A stretch of DNA of 64,000 nucleotides, taken from contig CAXSEF010000008.1 of NCBI GenBank assembly GCA_964236535.1, positions 10,592 to 74,591 on the forward strand. Reading direction: 5' to 3'. Made by a program: the position numbers and the translations under genes. This stretch comes from CAXSEF01 sp964236535. Lineage in GTDB: Bacteria > Pseudomonadota > Alphaproteobacteria > Acetobacterales > Acetobacteraceae. The notes under the pieces were generated by a model that saw only the letters and a program-made list of their open reading frames with translations, searched no databases and was not told the origin of the DNA. Shown piece after piece: positions 7,767-16,024 of the stretch (position 1 is the stretch's first letter; the number at the start of each line of letters is the position of its first letter).

Positions 7767-9677
7767 ATGCCCCACGCCTTCAAGAATACGGGCGGCGTGC
7801 CGTCCGCCGGACCGGTGCCGGCCGGGCCGGTCCGGGTCGACCAAGCTCTGCCGATTGAGGACTACGCGCTGATCGGCGACACCACGACGGCGGCGCTGGT
7901 CGGGTGCAACGGCTCGATCGACTGGCTGTGCTGGCCGCGCTTCGACAGCCCCGCCTGTTTCGCCTCGCTGCTCGGCACCAGCGAGAACGGCTTCTGGATG
8001 ATCGCTCCCCAGGCGCTGGGGGCCAAGGCGCCGGGCAAGCCGCGGGCGGTCAAGGGCGCGGCCGCGGGCGGATCTCCGGAGCCCGCCGAGGTCAGCGTGC
8101 GCCGTGCCTACCGTGACGGCAGCATGGTACTGGAGACCGTGTTCACCACGCCGACCGGCAGCGTGGCGGTGATCGACTTCATGCCGGTGGGCGGGGCCGG
8201 CTCGGCGATCGTGCGGCTGGTGGAGGGCCGCTCGGGCGAGGTCGCGATGCGGATGCGGTTGTGCCTGCGATTCGACTACGGCGTTTCGGTGCCATGGGTC
8301 GAGCGGCTGCCCGAGGGGGCGGGCATCACCGCGATCGTCGGGCCGGAAATGGTGGTGCTGCGGACGCCGGTGCAGCTCGCCGGCGAGTCGATGACAACTG
8401 TCGCCTCGTTCCGCGTGGCCGCGGGCCAAAGCGTGCCGTTCGTGCTGCAGCACACCCCCTCACACCTGCCGGTGCCGGACGCGATCGACCCGCACGCGGT
8501 GCTGGAGGCCACCGACATCTACTGGCGGGTCTGGTCGGGGCGCTGCAGCTATCAAGGACCGCACCAGGAAGCGGTCAAACGCTCGCTGCTGACGCTCAAG
8601 GCGCTGACGTTCGCGAGCACCGGCGGCATCGTGGCGGCGGCGACCACCAGCCTGCCGGAGCAGCTCGGCGGCGGCCGCAACTGGGACTACCGGTTCTGCT
8701 GGCTGCGCGACGCGACGCTGACGCTGACCGCGTTCATGCGCGCCGGCTACTACGACGAGGCAGGGTCGTGGCGCGACTGGCTTCATCGCAGCATCGCCGG
8801 CAGCCCGCAGCAGATCCAGATCATGTATGGGCTGGCCGGGGAGCGCAGACTCGAGGAGTGGCAGGTGCCGTGGCTGGGCGGCTACCAGGGCGCGGCCCCG
8901 GTGCGGATCGGCAACGCGGCGTCCTCGCAGTTGCAGCTCGACGTTTTCGGCGAAGTGATCAATGCCCTGCACCATGCGCGCGAGGGCGGGCTGCGTCAGC
9001 CGCACAACGGCTGGAGCCTGCAGCGCGGCATCATGGAGCACCTGGAGCACGTCTGGCAGCAGCCGGATGACGGCATGTGGGAGGTGCGCGGCGGCCCGCA
9101 GCACTTCACCTTCTCCAAGGTCATGGTCTGGGTGGCGTTGGACCGGGTGATCCAGGCCGCCACCCGCCACCGTCTCAGCGGGCACATCGAGCACTGGCGG
9201 GCGCTGCGCGACCAGGTGCACAGCGAGATCTGCGAGAAGGGCGTCGATCCCGAGCGCGGCTGCTTCGTGCAGAGCTACGGCTCGAAGGAGCTGGACGCCA
9301 GCCTGCTGCTGATCCCCAGGATGGAGTTCCTGCCCGACGACGACCCGCGCGTGGTGGCCACGGTGCGCGCGGTGGAGGAGGACCTGATGCAGGACGGCTT
9401 CGTGCGACGCTACCGCACCCAGGGCACGAAGGACGGGCTGACCGGCGAGGAGGGGGCGTTCCTCGCCTGCACGTTCTGGCTGGTCGATGCCTACGTCATG
9501 CAGGGACGCCTGGACGAGGCGCAGGCGCTGTTCGGGCGGCTGCTGGCGCTACGCAACGATGTGGGGCTGCTCAGCGAGGAGTATGACGCAAAGGCGGGAA
9601 GGCTGGTGGGCAACTTCCCACAGGCGTTCTCGCACGTGGCGTTGGTCATCTCGGCGACGACGCTGGGGGGTGGGTGA
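7767..9677 (+). CDS. Glycoside hydrolase family 15 (glucoamylase/trehalase-like)
   Basis: GH15 enzymes are inverting exo-acting alpha-glucosidases; bacterial members act on starch-like glucans, isomaltosides or trehalose. The 636-residue protein has the N-terminal beta domain of the family (IEDYALIGDTTTAALVG; GSIDWLCWPRFDSPACF) and the (alpha/alpha)6 barrel with NWDYRFCWLRDATLTL near residue 310. A Glu in GEEGAFLACTFWLVDAY near residue 560 fits the catalytic base. There is no signal peptide, so it is probably cytoplasmic. The ATG at 7767 has ggag about 10 nt upstream and gives the usual family start. The frame is open far upstream across the tRNA and secE promoter but is not coding there. Substrate cannot be assigned by sequence reading. 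Confidence 0.9.
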   Translation: MPHAFKNTGGVPSAGPVPAGPVRVDQALPIEDYALIGDTTTAALVGCNGSIDWLCWPRFDSPACFASLLGTSENGFWMIAPQALGAKAPGKPRAVKGAAAGGSPEPAEVSVRRAYRDGSMVLETVFTTPTGSVAVIDFMPVGGAGSAIVRLVEGRSGEVAMRMRLCLRFDYGVSVPWVERLPEGAGITAIVGPEMVVLRTPVQLAGESMTTVASFRVAAGQSVPFVLQHTPSHLPVPDAIDPHAVLEATDIYWRVWSGRCSYQGPHQEAVKRSLLTLKALTFASTGGIVAAATTSLPEQLGGGRNWDYRFCWLRDATLTLTAFMRAGYYDEAGSWRDWLHRSIAGSPQQIQIMYGLAGERRLEEWQVPWLGGYQGAAPVRIGNAASSQLQLDVFGEVINALHHAREGGLRQPHNGWSLQRGIMEHLEHVWQQPDDGMWEVRGGPQHFTFSKVMVWVALDRVIQAATRHRLSGHIEHWRALRDQVHSEICEKGVDPERGCFVQSYGSKELDASLLLIPRMEFLPDDDPRVVATVRAVEEDLMQDGFVRRYRTQGTKDGLTGEEGAFLACTFWLVDAYVMQGRLDEAQALFGRLLALRNDVGLLSEEYDAKAGRLVGNFPQAFSHVALVISATTLGGG

Positions 9678-9691
9678 CACCAGCGGCGCCA

Positions 9692-9900
9692 GGCATTGAC
9701 CTGTAGTCAAAGCAAGGCTGGGCTCTCCCTCCGCCCGCGCTCCAATGGCCCAAGCGGGTCATCGGAGCCTTGCGCAGGCTGCGCTCAGACCCGCCAAAGG
9801 CCTGAGGCCTTTGCAAACCCGCTTTCTAAGCAGATGGATTCCAAAGGCTCGGCCTTTGGCGGAGTCCGGAGGCAGAGCCTCTGGCCTGGCATGCCTCGCT
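9692..9900 (-). repeat. Intergenic hairpin repeat, long form, reversed
   Basis: This copy fills the space between the convergent GH15 gene and the hydrogenase-like gene. It is reversed and of the long form. It contains ccaaaggcctgaggcctttg, ccaaaggc/gcctttgg separated by 'tcg', and ccggaggc/gcctctgg around 'aga' in the standard order. A fourth stem, tggccc/gggtca, lies in the long-form module. Its right edge reaches the stop codon of the next gene. Confidence 0.85.
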
Positions 9901-11300
9901 CAGCCCGGCACGGCGAGGGTCTCGGCGATCCGGGTCAGCCAGCCGGCCAGCGCCTCCGGCATTGCCAGCCCGGCCAGCATCGCGAGCCCGAGCAGGGTCC
10001 ATGCGGCAGCACGTGCCGGCCACATTTCTGGGACCGCGCGCGTCATCCTGCCGAGCACCCCGATGCCTGCCGCAAGCAGGCCGAGAGCGAGCAGCACCGC
10101 CAGCGCCGGGCTGCGCGCGAGGAGAGCCGCAAGCAGCAGTAACTCCGCCGGGAACAGCGCCAGCGGCGGGACCCCCGCCAGCGCCAGCGTGACGGCGAGC
10201 CGCAGCCCGGCACACCGCAGGGTCGCGCCCGGTTCATCAAGCTGAGCAGGGTGCGCGTTACCGGCCGCCTGATCGGGTGCGGCCCCGGGGTGGAGGCCGG
10301 GGTCGGCCACGGCGCCGAGAACGTCGGCGGCGCGGGCGAGACTGGAGCAGGCCATGTGCAGCAGGCCCGCATAGAGTGCCGCGGTGGTGCCCAACCCGAA
10401 CGCCACGGCGCCGACTCCGCCATGCAGCAACGTGAGCAAAGCGGGCGTGGCAGGGCGGCGGCATAGCGCGGCCGCGCCCAGCAGCACCGAGGCCAGGCCG
10501 AGTGTCAGCAGCCCGTCGCCCCACAATGCGAGTCCGGCTTCGGCCGCAACCCGCCCGAGGCGCAGCAGCAGCAGCAGCGCGAGGCTGGGCAGCGGCGCGC
10601 ACAACAGCACCGCGACCGGCGGGGACGCCGCCCGCTGCGTCGCGGCGAGCCAGCCCTGCACCGGCGCGAGGCCGGCGGGCACGGCCAGGCCGGAGAGCGA
10701 GAAGGCGCAGGCCAACCCGAGCAGGCCGGGGTCGAGGGTGACGCCGGGTGCCTGCAGCAGGCTCAAGTTGCCCCGGACCGGCGCCATGGGCAGGCCGACG
10801 CGGGTGGCGACTCGCGAGAGCAGCATCGCACCGAGCAGGGCCAGGACCAGCGACGCGGCGGCGGGCAGCACGCTCGCGCTCCCGGAGCTGCCGGGCGGCC
10901 GGGCGAGCAGGGGGGCGCTGGCCACGGCCATCGCGACGGCGAGGCCGGACCAGGCCAGGATCGCCGAATCAGCCAGCAGCCCGAGCAGCAGCCCGGCAAG
11001 CAGGATAAGGGCTGCGGCGGGGGAGAATCCTGCAGTCCGCTCCGGTCGAGGAGCGGGCACGGGTGCGGCTGCGGCTCCGGCCAGCGCGACAGCGGCGGTG
11101 AGCACGGCGGCCGCGAGCGCCAGCGGGTCGGTGAGCCAGCCGTCGAGCACCGGCTGGCGCCAAGCCAGGCGAAGCGTCAACGCCAGGGTCGCGAGGCATG
11201 CGGCGGCATGTACCCAGCGCGCCGCCGCATGCCTTGCCAGCAGGGCTGCGGGCAGCGCAGCGAGTGCGGGAACCAGGATGCAGAGTCCGGCCCCGCTCAC
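9900..11300 (-). CDS. hyfF: Hydrogenase-4/complex I-like antiporter subunit (HyfF/NuoN-like)
   Basis: This 466-residue membrane protein has about 12-14 hydrophobic segments in the NuoL/M/N antiporter fold and is the fourth gene of a same-strand set (B, C, E, F order). Weak but recognisable family text includes GLAPVQGWLAATQRA where relatives have a GLxPxHxWLPxAH motif. The functional Glu of TM5 (usually in a WE pair) reads as Trp117-Ser118, and the usual conserved His residues are missing. The start is a GTG at 11300 with a good ribosome site (aggag, 8 nt before); its GTGA overlaps the stop of a 20-codon mini-ORF that begins at the hyfE stop. No hydrogenase or NuoB/C/D-like gene follows. Orthology to hyfF is by position and fold only. 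Confidence 0.65.
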   Translation of the reverse strand: MSGAGLCILVPALAALPAALLARHAAARWVHAAACLATLALTLRLAWRQPVLDGWLTDPLALAAAVLTAAVALAGAAAAPVPAPRPERTAGFSPAAALILLAGLLLGLLADSAILAWSGLAVAMAVASAPLLARPPGSSGSASVLPAAASLVLALLGAMLLSRVATRVGLPMAPVRGNLSLLQAPGVTLDPGLLGLACAFSLSGLAVPAGLAPVQGWLAATQRAASPPVAVLLCAPLPSLALLLLLRLGRVAAEAGLALWGDGLLTLGLASVLLGAAALCRRPATPALLTLLHGGVGAVAFGLGTTAALYAGLLHMACSSLARAADVLGAVADPGLHPGAAPDQAAGNAHPAQLDEPGATLRCAGLRLAVTLALAGVPPLALFPAELLLLAALLARSPALAVLLALGLLAAGIGVLGRMTRAVPEMWPARAAAWTLLGLAMLAGLAMPEALAGWLTRIAETLAVPG

Positions 11301-11355
11301 CGGATGGACTCCTGCGGACTCGCACGGCCGGAGCGCGATCCCGGGGCCAGGCGCG

Positions 11356-12030
11356 TCATGGTGGTGCCGTGCCTGTGCCAGCGATCGCGGATGGCGCCGG
11401 CAGGAGCAGCAGCACGGCCATGAGCACCGGCGAGGCCAGGGTGACGTCAAGCGACATGGCGTCTGGCAGCGCCCCGGCCGTCAGCAGCACGCCGCCGAGC
11501 GCCGCCGCCAGCCCGGCGATCCCGGCGGCAGCCGGGCGGAGTGCGGCGGCAAGCAGGCCGAGCAGGACGGTCGGCAGCGCCAGCGACAGGGTGGCACGGA
11601 GGACAGGGGACTGCAGCAGCGCCGCGTCACGGGCGACGGCTGCGCCGAGCGCCACCAGGGCCACCCCAAGCACGGCTCGCCGGGTCGTTTCGCCAACGGA
11701 CGGGCTACCGGCCGTGCCAGGGTGGGGACGCAGCAGGTCGGGATGCGGCAGGTGGGCGTGCCGGAGGCCGGGAGGCAACAGGTAGGGGTGCAGGAGGTTG
11801 TGACGTCGGGCGCGCGACAGCAGCAGCAAGGCCACCGCAAGCAGCAGCGCCGCCGCGGTGGCCAAGCCCGGTGCGTCCGAACGCAGGGCGCGCGCCGCCA
11901 GCGCCACGGCGAGCAGCGCCCACTGTGCGGCTGCGGCGCGCAGGGCGGCCGTTGCCCGGCAGCAGAGCGGGACGAAGCCCAGTGACAGCACCGCACCGCC
12001 GAGCGGGGCGAGCGCGTCGGGCTCGGGCAT
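11356..12030 (-). CDS. hyfE: Hydrogenase-4 component E-like membrane protein
   Basis: The 224-residue product has about six or seven hydrophobic helices, the same size as HyfE, a membrane subunit related to a NuoK-like protein with extra helices. Its ATG overlaps the stop codon of the upstream gene (TGATG at 12028-12032), so translation is coupled. A hydrophilic loop near residues 80-110 is rich in His, Pro and Leu (HPYLLPPGLRHAH), encoded by imperfect tandem DNA units around 11720-11800; I know of no such loop in classical HyfE. The C-terminus is Ala/Thr-rich. Similarity is judged from topology, length and position in the operon rather than strong motifs. Confidence 0.6.
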   Translation of the reverse strand: MPEPDALAPLGGAVLSLGFVPLCCRATAALRAAAAQWALLAVALAARALRSDAPGLATAAALLLAVALLLLSRARRHNLLHPYLLPPGLRHAHLPHPDLLRPHPGTAGSPSVGETTRRAVLGVALVALGAAVARDAALLQSPVLRATLSLALPTVLLGLLAAALRPAAAGIAGLAAALGGVLLTAGALPDAMSLDVTLASPVLMAVLLLLPAPSAIAGTGTAPP

Positions 12031-13031
12031 CACGTGCCGCCTCCGCCTACGGCCACCAGCAGCGTCGCCAGCACGCCCAGCAGCGTGGCGAGCCCAAGCA
12101 GCGCCTGCCGTGTCCGGGCGTCCGGGCGAGGTACCGCCGCCCGTGCGAACCCGAGCAGCAGGCCGAGAACGGCGAGCTTGATCACCCAGCCGAGCAGCCC
12201 CTGGGTGACCTGATCGAGCGCGGCCGCAAGGCTGGCACCGTCGAACGCCGTGCCGGCCGCGAGCCCTGGCCCCAGGTTCGGCGGGAGGGCCGGCCATGCG
12301 GCCCAGGGCGTGGCAGGCGCGGGGTGAGGCGGCAGCAGCAGGGCGATGAGGCTCGCCCAAAGCAGCGTCGCGAGCATGTCGGCCACGGCGATCAGTGCGA
12401 GGTCGCGGCCGGACCACTCGCCGACCTGCCAGGCGGAGGCCCCGTCCGCTGGCAGCCCAGCCCCGCAGCCCGACGAGCGGTCCAGCGCCACCAGCGTCGC
12501 GGCGGCGATGGCGAGCGGTACGGCCAGTGTGGCGCGACTTTCGCGCAGCGCCGAGGTGATGGCATCGATGTTGGTGCTGCCGGCCAGCAGGGTGAGGGAG
12601 AGCAGCACCGCGGCCAGCGGAGGTGCGGCCAGCATTCCGGCGCGGATGATCCGAGCGCCGGCCTGGCCGCCCAGGGCAGTGCCGCCGTCAATCAGGCCGA
12701 GGGCGAGTGCGGCGCGCGAGGCGGCGAGCAGGCCGCCCACCAGCACCAGGTCGGCGAACGGCGCGCTGGCCATGCCGAGGGTGAAGGACGGCACCAGCGC
12801 CACGCCCGCCAGCAGCGGCAGCAGGGTGGCGGCGGGCGCCGCGGCAAACACCCAGGAGGTGCCCTCGGGCAGGCTCGCAGGCTTGGCCGCGAGGCGGCGC
12901 AGGTCGCGCCAGGGCTGCAGCGGCGAGGGTCCTTCTCGTCCGGAAAGGCGTGCCTCGGTCCAGCCGGCAAGGCCCACGAGCAGGGGAGCCGCAGCCAGCA
13001 TCAGCGCCATGTGCAGCAGCAGGGCAATCAT
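12030..13031 (-). CDS. hyfC: Hydrogenase-4 component C / NuoH-like membrane protein
   Basis: This 333-residue protein resembles HyfC/HycD, the NuoH-like subunit that joins the hydrophilic and membrane arms. The family loop after the first helix is clear (SGREGPSPLQPWRDLRRLAAK region, residues about 30-50), and VGEWSGRDLALIAVAD corresponds to the EYSG motif near the quinone chamber. The acidic run that normally precedes EYSG is replaced by PADGASAWQ. The ATG at 13031 starts the first helix directly; the longer frame start at 13115 adds Arg/Cys-rich text and overlaps the upstream gene. It lies 46 bp after hyfB and is coupled to hyfE. Confidence 0.72.
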   Translation of the reverse strand: MIALLLHMALMLAAAPLLVGLAGWTEARLSGREGPSPLQPWRDLRRLAAKPASLPEGTSWVFAAAPAATLLPLLAGVALVPSFTLGMASAPFADLVLVGGLLAASRAALALGLIDGGTALGGQAGARIIRAGMLAAPPLAAVLLSLTLLAGSTNIDAITSALRESRATLAVPLAIAAATLVALDRSSGCGAGLPADGASAWQVGEWSGRDLALIAVADMLATLLWASLIALLLPPHPAPATPWAAWPALPPNLGPGLAAGTAFDGASLAAALDQVTQGLLGWVIKLAVLGLLLGFARAAVPRPDARTRQALLGLATLLGVLATLLVAVGGGGT

Positions 13032-13077
13032 GCGCCGGCGGCCAGGCTGGCATCCGAGCCGGCATCGGGTCCAGGGA

Positions 13078-14955
13078 TCATCGGGGGTCCAGGAGCAGGG
13101 CACACAACCCCGCAAGCGTCAGCGCGAGCAGCGCCGGCATGACGCGGGCCCGCAGCGCGGCCTCCAGCGCGTCCAGGTGATCCGTCACCCCACGCACGGC
13201 TGAGAGGAGAGCAATGCGGGGCAACGTGGGCAGGTTGACCGCGTCGCGCAGCGGGCCGGAGATCGCGTCCGCCCCGAGCTGCGTGGCGGGATCACCAAAC
13301 GGCAGCCAGGGCGGCGGGGGGGCAAAGCCGCCCTCCCAGGCGCCAGAGACGGCGCGCGCGCGCCGGCGCATCGCCCAGGCGAGCAGGCCGGCCGCGGCGG
13401 CCAGCAGCAGCGCCAGCGGCAGCGCCGCATAGCCGGCGCCGTCGTGCAGCGGCGAGATCGTCCAGGCGCCTTGGTGCACGGCGTCGGCCGAGACGGCGAG
13501 GCCGAGCTGGGCGATGGCGGGTGCGGTGAGCCACAAGAGTGCGGCGGGAGCCAGGCCGAGCAACGCGAGCCATGCCGCGAGCGCCAGCAACGTCTGGCGC
13601 GACAAGGCGAGCGCGTCGTCCGCCGCGGCGCCGCGCGGGCTGCGCGGGCGGCCGAGCAGGGCGGTGCCCACCAGGCGTAGGCTGGCTGCCGCGAGCAGTG
13701 CGGTGCCGAGGGCTAACGCCAGTAGCGCCGCCCCCAGCGCCATCTGCAGCCATAGCCCGCTGATCCGCGCCGCTTGTAGCAGCGCCTGCGCGATCATCCA
13801 GGCGCCCGGGAAGCCTGCCGACAGCGGCAGCCGGACCAGGCAGGCGCTCGCCAGCAGGAGCACCCCTCCTGTGGCCGGCATGCGCTGGATCAGCCCGCCG
13901 AGCCGGTCGATCGCGAGCGAGCCGGCGCCGCGCCCGATCGCCTGGGTGCCCAGCAGCAGGACGGCGTGCAGCGGGCCCTGCGTCATGACGTGCAGCACCA
14001 CGCCGCCGGCGGCAAGTCCAACAAGCAGCGGCAGGTCAAGCCCTCGTGCCAGCAAGGCGACGCCAAGCCCGCACAGCGCGAGGCCGGTGGATCCGGCGAT
14101 GGCGCCCTCGACGATCGCGGGCAGCACGGGGCTCGTGGCGGCGCGAAGGGCGCCCAGCGTGGCGGCCGCGGCGCCGATCCCCAGCAGCGGCACCCCCCAC
14201 CATGGCGGGGTGGCCGCTCCGGACAAGTCGAGCAGGAGGCGGGCAAGAATATAGAGCCCGGCGAGCGGTGCCGCGGCGGCGACCGGCGCCGGCGCGGGCT
14301 GGGTGGGCAGCAGGACGCAGAGCGGGACGGCGCCGAGCAGGGCCGAGCCGAGCACCGCCGTGCTGCGCCAGCCCTCCGGCGGGTGGGCGCGGATCGCGGG
14401 GAACAGCGCGCCTGGCAGCAGGCCCGGGGCAAGCAGCAGGCCGATGACGGCGGCGAGGCACACCGCGGCGACCACCGCGGCGATGGCGGCGGTTGCGGCA
14501 TGGGGTGCAGGCGTTGTGGGTATTGCGGATGCGGCGACAAGGCGGGGTAGGGCTATGGCGACCGGGATCGCGGCGGCGGCCAGCAGCAGGGTGAAGCCGT
14601 CGCCGGCGAGCAGGGCTAGAAGCATGGCGGCGAGTGCGGCTGGGATGCTGGCGGCTTCCCCCGGCGCGGCGGTCGGATCGGCGTGCCCGGGCCTTGGCTC
14701 CCCGAGCACGCAGGCGCCCGCCGCGAGCAGCAGCGGCAGCAGGAACACGCCGCACAGCGGGTCGAGCGAGAGCGTGGCGCCGAAGCCGGGGAGGCCGAGC
14801 GGCAGCTTGAGCGAGGCGGTCTGCGAGCCGGACAGCAGGAAGATCGCGGCGAGAGCTGCGCCGGCAAGGCAGCAGCCGGCGGTGGCCGAGGTGCTGCGCC
14901 TGGGCGGCAGCGGGACAGCCGCGACGCCCAGGAGCACTGCGGCCAGCCCGGTCAT
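13078..14955 (-). CDS. hyfB: Hydrogenase-4 component B / NuoL-like antiporter subunit
   Basis: The 625-residue product has about 14-16 hydrophobic helices and a C-terminal extension as in HyfB. It is the first of four same-strand membrane genes. The segment PLCVLLPTQPAPAPVAAAA (residues 211-229) aligns by eye with the family PxxxWLPxAHxxAPxPVSA region, but the Trp, His and following MxKxG lysine are absent, and the TM5 Glu position is in an Ala run (LLLAAAAIPVAIAL). The start is uncertain: the ATG at 14955 has no good ribosome site, and in-frame text before it (SLLILLA) looks like part of the first helix, so a rarer start codon slightly upstream is possible. Confidence 0.68.
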   Translation of the reverse strand: MTGLAAVLLGVAAVPLPPRRSTSATAGCCLAGAALAAIFLLSGSQTASLKLPLGLPGFGATLSLDPLCGVFLLPLLLAAGACVLGEPRPGHADPTAAPGEAASIPAALAAMLLALLAGDGFTLLLAAAAIPVAIALPRLVAASAIPTTPAPHAATAAIAAVVAAVCLAAVIGLLLAPGLLPGALFPAIRAHPPEGWRSTAVLGSALLGAVPLCVLLPTQPAPAPVAAAAPLAGLYILARLLLDLSGAATPPWWGVPLLGIGAAAATLGALRAATSPVLPAIVEGAIAGSTGLALCGLGVALLARGLDLPLLVGLAAGGVVLHVMTQGPLHAVLLLGTQAIGRGAGSLAIDRLGGLIQRMPATGGVLLLASACLVRLPLSAGFPGAWMIAQALLQAARISGLWLQMALGAALLALALGTALLAAASLRLVGTALLGRPRSPRGAAADDALALSRQTLLALAAWLALLGLAPAALLWLTAPAIAQLGLAVSADAVHQGAWTISPLHDGAGYAALPLALLLAAAAGLLAWAMRRRARAVSGAWEGGFAPPPPWLPFGDPATQLGADAISGPLRDAVNLPTLPRIALLSAVRGVTDHLDALEAALRARVMPALLALTLAGLCALLLDPR

Positions 14956-15093
14956 GGCCAGGAGGATCAGCAGGCTCAGGACACGGCCGGTTGGGTGCGC
15001 ACCATGGGAGGCTAGCAGCGTGGAGTGGAGGGCGGGAAGGTGGAGTGGGATCAGTGCCGGCTCGCGTGCACGGTTGCCTGCCTGGCGAGGGAG

Positions 15094-15909
15094 CTACAGC
15101 ATCCCGAGCGACTGCTTGCGACGGGGCGGGGCGAAGGCCGCGTCGATCGCGGCGAGGTCGCGGGCGCTGAGCGCGACGGTGGCTGCGGCGGCGTTCTCGG
15201 CGACGTGGACCGTATCAGCGGCCTTGGGGATCGAGACCACGCCGGCGCCGCGCAGCGACCAGGCGATGGCAACCTGCGCCGGGGTGGCGCCGTGCTCGCG
15301 CGCGATCGCGGCGAGGGCGGGGTGGCGCAGCAGGGCACCGCCCTGCCCGACCGGAGAGTACGCCATCACCGGCATGGCGTGTTCGCGGCACCAGGGCAGC
15401 AGGTCGAACTCGATTCCACGGGCTTCGGGGTTGTAGAGCACCTGGTTGGTGGCACAGCCGGCGTCGGCGAGTGCGGGCAGGGCGGCCGCGTCGAAGTTGG
15501 AGACACCCCAGGCGCGGATATCGCCGGCCTCGCGCAGCGCCTCCAAGCCGGCGACGGTCTCGGCGAGCGGGATGCGGCCGGGCCAGTGCAGGAGGTAGAG
15601 GTCGAGCCGATCGGTACCGAGGCGGCGCAGGCTGCGCGCGCAGGCCTCGCGCACGCCTGCGCGCGAGGCGTTGGAAGGCACGACCTTGGAGACCAGGAAC
15701 ACCTCGTCGCGGCGGCCGGCGATGGCCTCGGCGACCACGCGCTCGGCGTTCCCGTTGGCGTACATCTCGGCGGTGTCGATCAGGGTCATGCCTAGGTCGA
15801 GGCCTTGGCGGAGCGCGCGGATCTCGGCGTCGCGGTCGCCGCCCTCGCCCATGCGCCAGGTGCCCTGGCCGATCGGGAAGACGGTGGCACCATCAGGGAA
15901 GCGAAGCAT
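15094..15909 (-). CDS. Aldo/keto reductase
   Basis: This 271-residue NAD(P)H-dependent oxidoreductase reduces aldehydes or ketones; the physiological substrate is unknown. The catalytic tetrad is visible: Asp and Tyr in LIDTAEMYANGNAE, Lys in VFLVSKVV, and His in YLLHWPG. The C-terminal cofactor region is also typical (GVVSIPKAADTVHVAENAAA). The start at 15909 (MLRFPDGATVFPIGQGTW) is the only family-like one. It reads in the same direction as, and upstream of, the hydrogenase-like genes, separated by about 140 bp, and follows the dipeptidase gene by 115 bp. A common transcript is possible but there is no functional link. Confidence 0.92.
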   Translation of the reverse strand: MLRFPDGATVFPIGQGTWRMGEGGDRDAEIRALRQGLDLGMTLIDTAEMYANGNAERVVAEAIAGRRDEVFLVSKVVPSNASRAGVREACARSLRRLGTDRLDLYLLHWPGRIPLAETVAGLEALREAGDIRAWGVSNFDAAALPALADAGCATNQVLYNPEARGIEFDLLPWCREHAMPVMAYSPVGQGGALLRHPALAAIAREHGATPAQVAIAWSLRGAGVVSIPKAADTVHVAENAAAATVALSARDLAAIDAAFAPPRRKQSLGML

Positions 15910-16024
15910 CGGCGATGTCCTCCGGACGCGAGGCGGAGGCAAGGAGCTTCGCTCCGCCACAGTGCTCACGGAACGCGCCACATGACCCAGCAGAGCAGGT
16001 TTCCAGCGGGCTCCCAGCCTGCTT

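Noticed and set aside
10384..14254. Several long plus-strand open frames (10384-11985, 11541-13142, 13514-14254)
   Set aside because: They lie antisense to the hydrogenase-like membrane genes and encode Arg/Ala/Pro-rich text without membrane or domain patterns.
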